Part shown: positions 11,597 to 23,500 of the stretch, piece by piece
Layout: every line of letters starts with the position of its first letter
Numbering within the stretch: position 1 is the first letter of the stretch
Assembly (NCBI GenBank): GCA_000697665.1
Contig: KL197710.1
Coordinates: 294,078 to 358,077 of the forward strand
Direction: 5' to 3'
Source: Jaapia argillacea MUCL 33604
Taxonomy: Eukaryota; Basidiomycota; Agaricomycetes; Jaapiales; Jaapiaceae
Length of the DNA stretch: 64,000 nt
The notes under the pieces: model-generated
The model's database searches: none
What the model was told of the DNA's origin: nothing
What the model saw: the letters and a program-made list of their open reading frames with translations, nothing else
Program-made: the position numbers and the translations under genes

Positions 11597-11872
11597 CTTG
11601 AGGACTAGAGATCCAGCGGGTCAGTCCACAGGGTTAGATATGATGAACAAGCAAGGTTTCTACTGACGGTCGTCGGCGTTGTGGTCGGTGTCGAAGGCTT
11701 TACAATTACAGAATGTGTACCGTTCGGTGAAAGCCGAGTGGCTGAAGAGTGGTACTTTACAGTTATGGCGTCAATTGCCGAACCTTGTGTGTTTGGACGG
11801 ATTTGGATATCCTCCTTGCAAGTCTCAACCTAGGTCGTCTCGCCGTCGTCTTCGTCGACCTCCTCAAGAAAA
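11597..11872. promoter_or_regulatory. shared divergent promoter of eL21 and uS4
   Basis: The two ribosomal protein start codons are only 276 bp apart and point away from each other, so this spacer must carry both promoters and both 5' UTRs. I see no TATA box on either strand. Co-regulation of the pair is inferred from the arrangement. Confidence 0.65.
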
Positions 11873-12709
11873 ATGCCCAGGTAATATCCCTCAGAATGCT
11901 CTTGTATCATGGAATGTCTCAATGATTGTTCGCAGGGCCCCAAGGAACCATAGCAAGACGTGAGCTTTTCTCCTACAAGATCCACTATAGTGGAGGGATG
12001 CACCGTGCTGATTGAAAGCCGTGCCCCATTATCATCACTTGATAAACAGTTACAAGGTCCCTCGTCGACCTTTCGAATCCGCTCGTCTCGATGCTGAGCT
12101 GAAGGTACGTCACTTATTCTGTCCTCGGACAAGACGGCTAACCTTCGTGTTATTAGCTTGCTGGCGAGTACGGTCTCCGCAACAAGCGCGAGATTTGGCG
12201 TATCGCCCTTATCCTCTCCAAAATTCGTCGTGCTGCTCGTGAGCTTCTCAAACTCGATGAGAAGGATCCTAAGCGATTGTTCGAGGGTAACGCCCTTATC
12301 CGTCGTCTCGTCCGCATTGGTGTGTTGGATGAGACCCGTATGAGGCTCGATTACGTGTTGGCGTTGAAGGTCGAGGATTTCTTGGAGAGGAGGTTGCAAA
12401 CCCAAGTCTTCAAGAGTGGTTTGGCCAAGTCCATTCACCACGCTCGTGTTCTCATCCGGCAACGACACATCCGGTACGTATTCCAGCGGTATTCTATCGC
12501 TAACGTTCATTGAGATGTTACCTTCGACTAGTGTTGGCAAGCAGATTGTCAACGTTCCCTCATTTGTCGTTCGTCTCGACTCCCAAAAGCACATCGACTT
12601 TGCTCTCACTTCTCCTTATGGTGGTGGACGCCCCGGTCGTGTCAAGCGCAAGCGTGCCGCTGCAGCTCAGAAGAAGGAGGAGGGTGGAGACGAAGAGGAG
12701 GAAGAGTAA
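11873..12709 (+). CDS. RPS9: 40S ribosomal protein uS4 (S9)
   Basis: Small-subunit ribosomal protein. Five exons: 11873-11880, 11936-11959, 12050-12104, 12157-12473, 12532-12709. They join exactly to 193 residues, the normal size. The first exon is only eight bases (MP plus two bases of Arg), the second 24 bases, giving [20 protein letters not shown]. The S4 core is intact: [19 protein letters not shown], the S4 RNA-binding domain ([35 protein letters not shown]), then [19 protein letters not shown] and an acidic tail. Without the two tiny exons a finder would miss the true start. Confidence 0.96.
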
Positions 12710-12894
12710 TCGCATTGCATCCCTTCGATATTCTAGGCTATGCCCACCATTTGTCGTCCTACTCCAGGTATATGATCGCATATGCAAATTTCTTCTGCTG
12801 TAAGGCCCAGGTTACAATTCGCTAGCGGTCACTGGCACTGTTGCGATATCGTGAAGAAGAACCACTGCGACGTCCTCCTACTAATGTCGATGTT
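12710..12894. other. convergent 3' spacer
   Basis: 185 bp between the 3' ends of uS4 and the first carboxypeptidase gene. Nothing seen. Confidence 0.5.
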
Positions 12895-14909
12895 TTACAG
12901 CGACAATGGTTCGTTACTGATCCAGCGAGTAATCAGATCTCTGCATACACATATCAGACGTTTATTACGACTTCGTACTGAAATGAAGGAGAAACTCACA
13001 ACAAGGCCATAGGCTGGTCATAGGGCGCCATATGCCTGTTCAGAATCGGTGAGCAGGCTCCATCAACCTCGAGTTCTCAAAGACCCACCCTGCTTCATGC
13101 ACATTGACGAAAGTGTAGTTACCCGCACCAGGTCCGGCGCTCCGAACCTCCCCAGCCATACCACCCGAGTTGAGGGTGATCCAGGGGAGCGTCGGCGACG
13201 AAGCGAACTCTTCTGTGAACTTGGTCTCCAGCGCCAACATCCAACGCTCTTCTCCCTACGCGAATCAGAAGTCAGCGAGGGTGGCAATACAGGCGATGTT
13301 AAGGCGTACCACCACGTTGCAGACTTGATCTGATTGACATCTTTGTGAGTCAAGGATGTGACAAAGAGCATGGAAGAACTGACCGGTGTTTCCGGCATAT
13401 ACCATGACCCTAATACCGTTGTCTACAAGTTCACGGACTAGCAGAGCACTATTTCGCACCCCATCTCCGTTCAAATGGAATGCTCGACTGACGCTATCAC
13501 TACACGCCTCATATTTTGTTTCTGGGGCGACTCCGAGCTCCCTTTTTCGAACGGAGTCCCTCATCCATTCCTCAACCCAGCCGTATTCCTTATAACAAAA
13601 AACACCATCTTTATCAGGTGCCGTGTCACAAGTCTTGCGCGCGTCGTAGGGGTTAAGAGTTGGATCTAGGCAGGACCATGATATCAGTGGGTGGTAACTG
13701 AATAGCAGGGGAACGTCGCACTCGAGATGATGGGACCAAAGACTCTCCGCAAGCAGTAAAAGTTCGCAGGAACGCAAGCCAACTTGGTGTTGAACATGGA
13801 ACATGCTTTGATCAACCTCTGGCAGATTCGTGTCTCCCTTTTTAAAGCGACACACTCCTTCCCATCGGGATCTTGGAAAATAGGATATGGTCCTCCACAA
13901 GCGTACTCTGGCGTCGAGCCAAACTGAATGTAAGGGTCGGTGAGCCCATTTCCAAGGATGATTGAATCGAGGTTGATCCTGATCAACGAAGGGTTCTCCC
14001 CCAGCTCCAAGTTTTTCTTGTGGATTACGTGCGCGATATTAGGAGCGTAGTGACCACCGTAACTCTCTGCCGCAACGTGAAGAGGGAGTGAAGCGTATTT
14101 GGGATACCTCCTGAAGAATATCTCGAAAAACGCGTAGACGTCCCTGGCAACATCGGGGCTAGTATTTGAAGAAGATCCGTCGGACGAGTACGAATAGCCA
14201 ACGCCTGTGGGTTGGTCCAAGAAGATAATGTTGGCATGTTCGTTCCAGGAGTGGGGGTTGTAGGTTGTGTTCTTCCCGCCATTTGCAACACTACACGGCC
14301 CTAGCTCAAAGAGCAGTCCACTAGTTGATGTACACCCAGGCCCACCATTCAACCACAGGATCAATGGGGCTGTCTCTGGGGAGGTTCTTGCTTCGAAGAA
14401 CCTGGGTACTCGTCAAGACGTGAGACAACACTTCGATGGGTGAGCGATATAAAAGAGTACCAGAAAAACAGATGCCTCCCTTCGGATACGTCCAGATATC
14501 CAGAGTACTGCTGGACTGACGGATCACAGAGTTTGGGCTCCATGATTCTCAATTGGTGTTCAGCGAAAGCGGGATGGTTGGCCTGTTCATCTTGACAATA
14601 GAACCAGGTTCAGAGTGCTATTCATCGTCGCGAGCCCTTGACACTCCACTCACACGTGAGACCATTCTGTTCGATATAGCTCCTTGTATCCCCTAGCGTT
14701 TGTCCAGCCTGGTCATCTTTGCCTTCGATTATCCTATGGAAGATAGGCGATCCATCGAACTGGACTTGAGTTTCCAGGGATTTCAACTCAAGTTGAGTAT
14801 CAGACAGTGTTTCAAGTTGCGCAATTTGTGGAGGGATCCCAAAACCCACGGCGACAAGAGAGAGCAAGAGGACCACCGTGAAGAATCTGGTCATAGCGGG
14901 CGTTGTCAT
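12895..14909 (-). CDS. S10 serine carboxypeptidase, tandem copy 1
   Basis: Secreted or vacuolar serine carboxypeptidase (peptidase family S10). The start at 14909 (or the ATG at 14894) precedes a signal peptide (MTRFFTVVLLLSLVAVGFG). Domains in order: propeptide; PKLCDPSVQQYSGYLD; substrate-binding WLNGGPGCTST; the NPHSWNEHANIIFLDQP and VGYSYS segment; the nucleophile in ESYGGHYAPNIA; CDTAPDKDGVFCY with conserved cysteines. The catalytic Asp of VYAGNTD has its codon divided by an intron (G in one exon, AT at the start of the DQVCNVV exon). The catalytic His is in GHMAPYDQP, also reached only after an intron. The last exon is DLITRWISNEPLSL with the stop at 12895-12897. Thus the triad is complete and the gene looks functional. 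N-glycosylation sites (NTTYN, NYTFV) are present. It lies 137 bp from copy 2, same strand, and most aligned positions are identical. Confidence 0.93.
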
Positions 14910-15045
14910 GCACGCCCGAATGACCTGGTGGGTTCTGGTAAATCCAAGCACAAGAGCCGATATCATTCGTACTGTGCACAAGTAGTGGCGATAACAGATT
15001 CCAACATGTAGCTGATACCATGGATTGCTTGTACTTTCTGTCAAT

Positions 15046-17105
15046 CTAATAGATAACTACCCGATCCTCCGAGAAGGCTTCCTCTCGCAAATACAGGGGT
15101 TCGTTATTGGTCCAGCGAGTAATCAGATCTCTGTTGTGTGCAGCTCGTTAGCAATCATGTACAAGTTGAGCACTTCAAAAGAACAACTTACAGTGACGCC
15201 GCTGGTTGATCGTACGGAACCATGTGTCTATCCAACATAATCTAGCAGGAATCCTCTGGCATCTCAGTGCAATACGACGTACCCTGCTTCGTATACATTC
15301 ACGAATGTATAGTTACCCGCACCAGGCCCGGCGCTCCGAACCAGCCCAGCGATATTTCCAGAGCTGAGAGTGACCCAAGGAAGAGCTGGAGAGGATGTGA
15401 ACTCCTCAGTAAACTTGGTGTCTAGCGCTAGCATCCAACGCTCTTCGCCCTAAGAAATAAGGAGGTGACGGAATTATGAAGCAGGTAACAGGGCAACCTA
15501 CAACGACATTGCAAACTTGATCTGAAGAAGGATCATTCTCGGCGAGGATGAATGGGAGGGAGCCACTACGAAGAACTCACCCGCGTTTCCAACATATACC
15601 AAGACCCTAATACCATTGTTTACGAGGTCACGAACCAACAAAGCACTATTTTTCACCCCATCCCCATTTAAACGGAAAGCCATATTGACTTGGGCATTAC
15701 ACGCCTCATACTTCCTCGACGGAGCGACACCTAACTCCCTCTTGCGGAGAGGGTCGTTCATCCACTGCTCAACCCAACCGAGTTGTCGATAGCAGTAAGG
15801 ACCATCATTTTCGGGTGACCGATCGCAAGGCTTGCGAGCATCGTACGGGTTCTGTCCTGAACCTAGAGAGAATTTCAGTGGGTATATGCGATGTGTGACA
15901 GAAGCGGGATAGTCTATAGTACCCTCAAATACGGGACCGAAGACTCTCTGCCAACAATATAAGTTCGCAGGCGCACAGGTCACCTTCGTGTTGAACAACG
16001 AGCATGTTTTGATCAGCCTTTGACAGATGCGTGCGTCTGTTCTGAGCGCAGTGCACTCTTTACAATTCGGATCCTTCCATAACGGATATGGGCCTCCGCA
16101 AGCGTACTCTGGGGTCGAGCCAAACTGGGTGTAGGGGTCGGTGAGTCCGTTTCCGAGCATGATAGATTCGAGGTTAATCTTGATTAATGAAGGGTCAGGA
16201 TTCGTCTCCAGTGCGAGGTTCTCCATGTGGATTGCATATGCAATGTTGGGAGCATAATGGCCGCCATAGCTTTCTGCCGCGATGTGCAGAGGGAGCGAGG
16301 CATACTTCGAATGTCTTCTGAAAAATATCTCGAAGAATGCGTAGACATCCTTGGCAACGGCCGGACTTGTGTTCGAAGAGGACCAATCCGATGAATACGA
16401 ATACCCAACACCAGCGGGTTGATCCAAGAAGATCACATTGGCGTGTTCGTTCCAAGAATGCGGGTTGTAGGTCGAGTTCATTCCGCCATCAGTGACGCTG
16501 CATGGCCCAAGCTCGAAGAGTAGCCCAGTGGTGGATGTACACCCTGGGCCCCCATTTAACCACAGTATCACTGGGGCTGTTTCTGGGGAATTCCTGGCTT
16601 CGAAAAACCTAGGGATTCGTGAGCCCAAAGAGATGCTGTGTAAAACAGCCACAGCGATGTACCAGAAGAATAGGTGTCGTCCTTCAGATACATCAAGGTA
16701 ACCCGAGTATTGTTGTACTGAAGGATCGCATAGCTGTGGCTCGGTGATTCTCAGTTGGTGATCAGAGAAATATGGGTGCTGTGCTAGCTCATCTACGCAT
16801 GTACACCCGGATAACGAAGTTTTCAAGCATAGTCGAAGTTTTCATCGTATAAGCCACTCACAAAGGAGGCCGCCCCGCTGAACAAATCGTATATCACCTT
16901 CTACCCACTCCTCGATCCGGTGATTTCCACTCTCAATGGGGTTGAGCAGTTTAGAATACGAATACAAAGATACCCCAGTTCCAACGAGACTTTGTTCCGG
17001 GAGTCGGCCAGGCAGAAAGGCTTGGCCATTGGGATGCGGGATCCCAAGGCCAGGTGTGATCGATGTGACCGAGAAGAGCAGGAAAACACACAGAAACTTG
17101 AACAT
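15046..17105 (-). CDS. S10 serine carboxypeptidase, tandem copy 2
   Basis: Paralogue of the neighbouring gene with the same exon layout. It starts at 17105 with a signal peptide (MFKFLCVFLLFSVTSITPGLG); a TATA-like CATAAAAG lies about 42-49 bp upstream. Visible motifs: QLRITEPQLCDPSVQQYSGY, WLNGGPGCTSTTGLLFELGP, GVGYSYSSD, nucleophile ESYGGHYAPNIAY, disulphide-type CRSPEND equivalents (CDRSPENDGPYCY), VYVGNAD with the catalytic Asp codon split by an intron, and the His motif HMVPYDQPAASL at about 15190-15226. The final exon (DLITRWTNNEPLYLREE) runs about ten residues longer than copy 1 and stops at 15046-15048. The triad is complete. The short spacing and high similarity point to a recent tandem duplication, with possibly different substrate preference. 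Confidence 0.93.
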
Positions 17106-17926
17106 GGCGAATCTGGCTCGACTCCAGGCATTCCACAGAAGATTCGTCTTTTATGTTCCCCAGCAATGTCTTGTGACACTCGTTGTTATCATTTGGTAGC
17201 TGCGGCAAGCTGGCCCATCAAACCGCAGCGTCCACAAGCAAGGCAAGGATGATGAGATCTTGAGAAGCGGAGGGTTGTGGGAGTCTTGTACTGTGGAGAG
17301 GGATAAAAATAATCACACAGAGCTGTAGGGGTATGATTTGAAGGGGAGATGCTAACTGTTGAACATAAAGACTATGCGACAAATGAGAGTGAGGTAGTAT
17401 GGATACAAGTGATTGCGAGTCCGTGCACATATTCTTTTAACATACGCATCAGCGCTACAGCTCCCACGAGACGAGATGACTTGAATAGGGGGCGACCACG
17501 GCGAGATGGATGGAAAGAGTGTAGAGACGAGAGAGAACGGATGCGAGTGTTGAATGTTGGGGGTGTTCCTTGAGCGTGTGGAGTCGAAGATGAGGCGATG
17601 ATTGAAATCGGGATACTTGAGGTGATGAAATAGTTGTCCCGTAGGACGCGATAAAGCTGAAGAAATGATCGATTGCGATATATATAAACCTTTTATTGCA
17701 TTTCCAAGATTGGACGAGGATGTTGAATACTTGATTGCAAGAGGTGAGAATGTATGAGATGCCGTGGGATAAATCTGACGCAGCAAAGCAATGGGTCGAG
17801 CCGGTGGAGCAGAGGACGCGCGGTTGAGTCCAGCGAAGTTGAGGTGTATAATCGAGAATGTTGGTTCAGTAGCCATAATAGGCCCGCTGCGAAAGAATCA
17901 GTATATGTGATGCACACAAACCACAA
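17106..17926. other. intergenic spacer
   Basis: 820 bp between the start of carboxypeptidase copy 2 and the 3' end of the Pumilio gene. The long minus-strand open frame (17352-17876) has no domain and a Ser/Thr/Arg-rich random composition. A plus-strand TATATAAA at 17681-17688 has no credible gene behind it. Confidence 0.55.
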
Positions 17927-20492
17927 TCATCGAACCATTCTGTCGCTAAGAGAGTAAAAAGGTATTAGGGCCGACGTGTGCGCTCGAAGACAGTGTCACT
18001 CACAATAACCAAATAACCTTAGAACCGGTCTTGCATCCTCGCAGAGTAACGATGTGTCCTCGAATGGAGTCGTATAATAATGTCCTCTGGTCCTTATCGG
18101 CCTAGAATGCGGAGTTAAACGTGCCGCGACTCGCGAGACATCGGAACGGGGCGACTTACGTTGGGCAACACGGCTGCGATCAGCTGGCTACCAGTAGTGG
18201 ACAATGCCAAATCAACGATAGTAGCTCTGCGACCACTGCTTAAAAGGGAGTTAGGTGGGTGGTGGAGTGGATCAGAGAACGGAGGTAATACTCACCCTTT
18301 CGCTGGCTCGCACATCCTTTTAATGATTCTATCGAGAGTATCCTTGCCGCCCTCCTTTAGAGCTTTGGTTACGGACTTGGCTCCTTGCTCGTTTGTCGCG
18401 TAGTCCAACAGTCCTAACAACAGGTGGTCCAGGGCCATTTTTCGATGCTTTGGAGAGCCGTGTTCAAGGACTAGACAGCATATGAGCGAGCGAAAGAGCA
18501 GGTAGAAAACCACAAACTGTGTTGAATACAGTACGATCCCCACTGGTTCTTAGCGACTTGGCCAAAAACGTTCGAACCCTGATTGAGCAACTCATCGACA
18601 ATGTCGTCCTTTGCAGACTCTTCCAGGTTCTCAAACGCATGCTAATGGGTCACATGAGAGACGCGGAACGCCCGGGAAGGGTAAACTGACCTGAACAACG
18701 AGAGAACCCGTCTCATGGCAAGCAAGGGCGGCCCACTTGCCTTTTAGAGCCTTATTAACACTGAGGCCACACCTATCAGGCGAGACTTCCCAAGATCAGA
18801 TGACCACTCACTATGCAAAGATGGGTGGAGCTGGAGCCGTCCAAGTGAGTTCCATGATCTAGTACATAGCATTAGTTGAGTGTGAGTCGATGAAACATAA
18901 TATGATAGTACCTTGCTCCACACATGAGACGCATGTTTGTTCACAAGAGTTTGGGCGGGATCTCCTAAGAGAAGCTCTGACACAATGACGAGTCGGATGT
19001 CTTCTTCGGAATCAAGAGCCTTCTGGAGAACATGACATCCGTAGCAATTCATGGCAAGCTCGACTACCCGTCCTCTGATGATGGATCAATACCAGGGAAA
19101 TGATTCTCGTGAAATCCGACGAACCTCATACACCCAACAATTTTCCTCCTTTCCTCTGGGCTGGAAGCAGCCTCGAGACATCTTTGAACCGCCCAGTTTC
19201 CGAACCTAGAAGCGAAAGATGTCAACGCCGAGATCAGCACCGCCCGAGAAATGCTAACAACCTGTGAGCCATCATCTCGAAACCACGCGAGCAGATAGCG
19301 TCTACAATCTTCGCACGCTCTTCGAGATCCGCAACCTTCAGTTTTTGTTGAAGAAATATGGACGCCTGCTGGTCTGAGGACTTGATGATGCGGGAGACGA
19401 AAACATGATAAGGAGGAGACGAAGAAGGATGGAGGAGGGAAAGAAAGTTAATCGGCTAAATAGCAAGTAGACAATCCGTTAATCAACGCCGGTATATACA
19501 GTGTATGAGACAGACCTCGTACGATTGGGGTTGGGGCTGAGGTGCATAATTGAAAGGGATAGCAGGTCGCGTCAGGTTGTCATGGACGGACAGTCCCAGG
19601 CCGAAAGGAGCAGACTGAGCTTCCTCGCGGTGCACCCATTCCGAAGTGGTAGGGAATCTGTCCTGGCGCCAAGAAGATGCGAGCAGCGGCGCATCCGAGC
19701 GATTGAAGTGGTTCGGTGACGAAGAAAGCGAAGGTTGAAGACCAGGGGCCGGCGATGGATTCTCCGAAAACGGCTCAAAGAAGGGAACAGAGGATGGATA
19801 AGAAAGGGCTGGGTTGTCAAATCCAAACGACGACTGGTACGGGGGCTGCAATAAATCAAACGGAGCGCTGGGGCTATCCGCGCATACCGGCGAAATACCT
19901 GAGGATTGCGAGGGGAGGAACAACCCCGAGTCGAAAGCCGGATTGAGCTTGAGATCGAAGGGCTTGTGGGGAGAAAGGTCGGATGGAGTCATCAAGCCAG
20001 AGGTGGCAGAGGTAGGAGACATATCCGGGGAGTCGTCATGGTTAAAAAGGAGTGAAGACGGTTGGACAAAAGGAGCGGGGGAGTTGAGATTGAGCGTCCG
20101 GAAAAGTTGCTCCACAAGCTGGTTGAATATATGCGCTTTAGTTACTGGACAAAGTGAGAAATGAGGTCACGCACAGCATCATCAAACTCGGGAGAGTTGC
20201 TCGACTTTCTACCATCGCCAATGGCGCCTACATCCCTATTGCGCTCGCGAGGAGCAAAGCCAACAGGACCAAAAACATCCTGGTCGCCGTGAAGAGCGGT
20301 GGGAGACTTGCGACTACCGACATTACGTCTAAATCTGGGATCGTCATTTGCTACACGAGAGAACGAGTTGATAGCGCTCGGCCACGTAGAATCAGATGGC
20401 TGAGGCTGAGGGGCCCAGATAGTGGACTCGGCAGGGGCAGAGTTTTGGAAGGGATCGAAGGACGACCTGTACGAGGAGGACGAGAACTGCAT
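17927..20492 (-). CDS. Pumilio/PUF-family RNA-binding protein
   Basis: Cytoplasmic PUF proteins bind 3' UTR motifs and repress mRNAs. The N-terminal part is disordered and Ser/Pro-rich (SSSPNHFNRSDAPLL, SPTSATSGLMTPSD). The C-terminal half is an ARM-like repeat array in several exons. Repeat-core helices seen in order: GNWAVQR, GCHVLQK, ASHVWSK, GSLVVQH, GSYCIQH, GAKSVTK, GSQLIAA, GSKVIWL. The first two and the fourth/fifth have the S/N/C-xx-Q pattern of base-reading repeats; the others deviate. The protein ends LFDRMVR after an intron at about 17950-17999, stop at 17927-17929. I choose the ATG at 20492 (MQFSSSSYRSSFDPF) because a TATA box lies 63-68 bp upstream and overlaps the only alternative ATG (20553). 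Several introns in the repeat region were placed by repeat continuity, not exactly. Confidence 0.85.
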
Positions 20493-20554
20493 TCCGAGTG
20501 GGCAAGAGGTGGTGGGGGTTTGGGACGAAGAGTACCGAGCGCCGTGTCCGTCAT

Positions 20555-20560
20555 TTTATA
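20555..20560 (-). promoter_or_regulatory. TATA box of the PUF gene
   Basis: TATAAA on the minus strand, immediately followed by ATG at 20553. Transcription starting about 30 bp downstream would exclude that ATG from the mRNA, which favours the start at 20492. Confidence 0.55.
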
Positions 20561-23500
20561 CTCGTCGTCGGACGTGATAGCGAAAAGCAAAGTGTCAATC
20601 GAAGTTCGCAGATTCACCTGATCGGGCAATATGTTTGCCAAATATGGTTATCTTGTCGCTGTCCCACGCCACTTAGTACCCATATTTGGACAGCGCCCAC
20701 GCCACGAAGAAAGCTTCCCGTCGTTGACTTGACATCGATATAGTTATCCATAAAGTCATCCAGGACTGTTTTCAACGTGAACTGCAGATCGCCCTGTCGT
20801 TTGCACATCGCTTCACAGTGAAATCATGCTTTTCTTGCTCCACACTCACTTCCAACTGAGAGGACGCCACCAGGTCTGGCGAAAGTTGATCGGATTTCGC
20901 TCAAAGTTCGCGGATGGCGTATCCGCCATCAGGACTAGTGCAAATCACGAGGATAGCATGCGAAGAAAGCACCTGCAGCTGACGACAGGTTCAACTGAAT
21001 CGGACAACTGCTTTTCTGCCATGTATTTCTCGATAGTCAACGCCCTCGCTGGTGGGGATTTGCAAGAAGTGGGGAAATCCAAGACGTGGCGACCTCAGAG
21101 GAGCGCAACTACAGGTGAAACACAAAGAAGCTTAGCCGATTCCGATACTCAGTGATAGTGCTCAGCTGAGGATTGCACAACATGATGTCCGTTGAACTCG
21201 AAGACCCAAACTCCAGCGAATCTGATGCCGAGACGCATGCTGTATGGCGCAACTAGCATCACCGCCGAATGGTGATGTGGGGATCAGTCGACTGGGGAAA
21301 GTCTGAAGAGCCACTTCGGCCTCGGGAGCGAAACTCTACACGCACTATCTCGATACAGGTTATTCGAAAGAGTCGCAGGACTATCGAAGCTGATGGGAAA
21401 GCCCTTGAAAAGAAGAGACGAGGGTGATGATTGGACAGTTCCATCGACGGTCCCAAAATCACTGTGAAAGGCCAAGTTCCGCTTCCCAGCAGAGTAGCAC
21501 AAGCCCAATATCGAGTATTTCAAATTCAGAGCGACCGAAGAGGATGAGAGGAAGTCGATGAAGATGTTCCTGGTTGATGGGCAAGCACCGTAAGAGGATA
21601 TCAGATGGATGATATCGAGACTATTAGTCGTAAGAAACTGAGCGAGCCCAAAAAAATCGGCTGCGTCCGACCACGTATCCGAGGTAGCCAGTTAGACTAG
21701 GAGCACGGCAAGGGTTTTACTCTCGTTGTGCGGATTTGGCTAATCCGTTGCGTTACGAAGGGCACCGAAAGGTCGGCAAGTACGAGAGACACGGAGTTGG
21801 CATAGGGAAAGAATGAGTCGCAGACCAAAGGGTACAATAAGTTGGCGAGGGAAAGCATTATGATGGATGGAAGACGAGAGGCGAATGAAAAGCGAAGGCA
21901 ACCAACCAAGACCCTGAGAGACGCGCCAGGCTAGGGAAGGACACGCAAATATCCGTCGGAGACGAATACACACTCTGCACGAGGATGACCGCCGGCGAGA
22001 CCTTGAAACACTAGGCGTAGCGGGGAACTGGGAAGAGATCAAACATCCTGTTGGTCTTCCCCAACATATGATGACCAGCGCATGATCAGCGTCCCGCGAA
22101 AAAGAGAAGAGAAGGTTTAAATAGACGGAGCTGCGGAAACGGCTGTCCACACCACACACTATCATAGGCCAAACGCACATCAAGCGAAAGGGGGAAGGGG
22201 AAGGCGATGAGGTGATGATGAGGCCCGGCCCCAAATCCAAGGTTCATACGCGCGGTAATGGAAAATCGCTTTTGAATGCAAGGGCGAGCTAAACTGTGTT
22301 GGCCGCAACTCGTGGAACCAGAACCCAATACAGCAGCTTCCTCGATGCGCGTTTCGAAGGAACGCATAATTATCACAGCGGGCGAGAGGATTCCATGTTT
22401 TAGGAGCGGAGATTGGTCGACCCCATGAAGTAGAAGAAGGGAAAACCGAAGTTATACCGGATGCCGAACCGAGAGCGTTGCGAAAGGCCATTGGAGCTGA
22501 GGACGGCGAACTGAGAAGGGGCAGGATGTGATTATTGAGCTGTCGTTTCAAAAAGGAATAGCGTAGGGAATAATGTATTCTGGAATGATCACGGTTTCAT
22601 ACGGGAGGATGAAGGCGTAAGAATATATACCAGTTGGTCGGTAGTGATACATAACGCGGAAGGGCTGGAATCAGTGAGGGAAGGGTAGGTTTGGTCAACG
22701 ACGATTGATTTGAAGGATACGAAATTCTTAACCCACGAGTCGAGGAAGGGGTGAAACTACGGCATAGGAGGACACTGCAAAGCGGCGAATCGGTAAGGGC
22801 CAACAGACATCGGGTAAAGCATCCGTAACGAGGCCCATCCTTGGATAACCGAAGGGAATCTGGGGGAGGAACGGGTCAAGCTGAGGCCGTCAATGTTGGA
22901 GTAGCTTTTCGGGAGTAGATGTCGTATTATGTAGAGTTACCGTTCGCCTGGGAGGATAAAGCGGGAAAGGTGAAGGAGAGGGGCAAGAAACTCGGAGATT
23001 GTTTGCGTTCGAGTGAGGGGGACTAACCACACTACGGTGCTGAGTGAACCGCCGGAGGTGTGTTCTACTGGGAGTGTCCGAGGACCCACCATTGGGTGTC
23101 AATCTGCACTGTCAGGCCAAGCAGTGCCGACCCGCGCCGATCAAACTATGTTGAGTAGGTTCAAACATAGGTTCGGAATCTGTTGTGATTTGATTCAGCA
23201 GAGGAGCAGAACTGAGGCGATAGGCCATCGGGGATAGTTTACTCACACCACTGACAATACATGGGAGAAGAGACATAAGTGCCAAGGGCATCGGTGGCAG
23301 CGAGGAAAGGAATGGGGCCCCGCAGGCACCTGGGGCATATCACGAAAGATGTGGGTCCAGATGCCTTTGAACAAGGCTAAGCTAATTCAGCTTGAACTGT
23401 ATCATCAATGTCCGGAGGCAGGTGGGAAGAAGAACGAATGGAAGGAATTTCAGTGATGTCGAAGATATTTCCTGCAAAGCTGACTTGCAGACTTCTTCGG

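Noticed and set aside
17352-17876. 174-codon minus-strand open frame
   Set aside because: No domain, random Ser/Thr/Arg composition, and it lies in a spacer with unrelated TATA strings.
21740-22240. 166-codon minus-strand open frame in the gene-poor region
   Set aside because: Composition-driven (Ser/Arg/Leu), no motif, no homologous pattern, no splice context.
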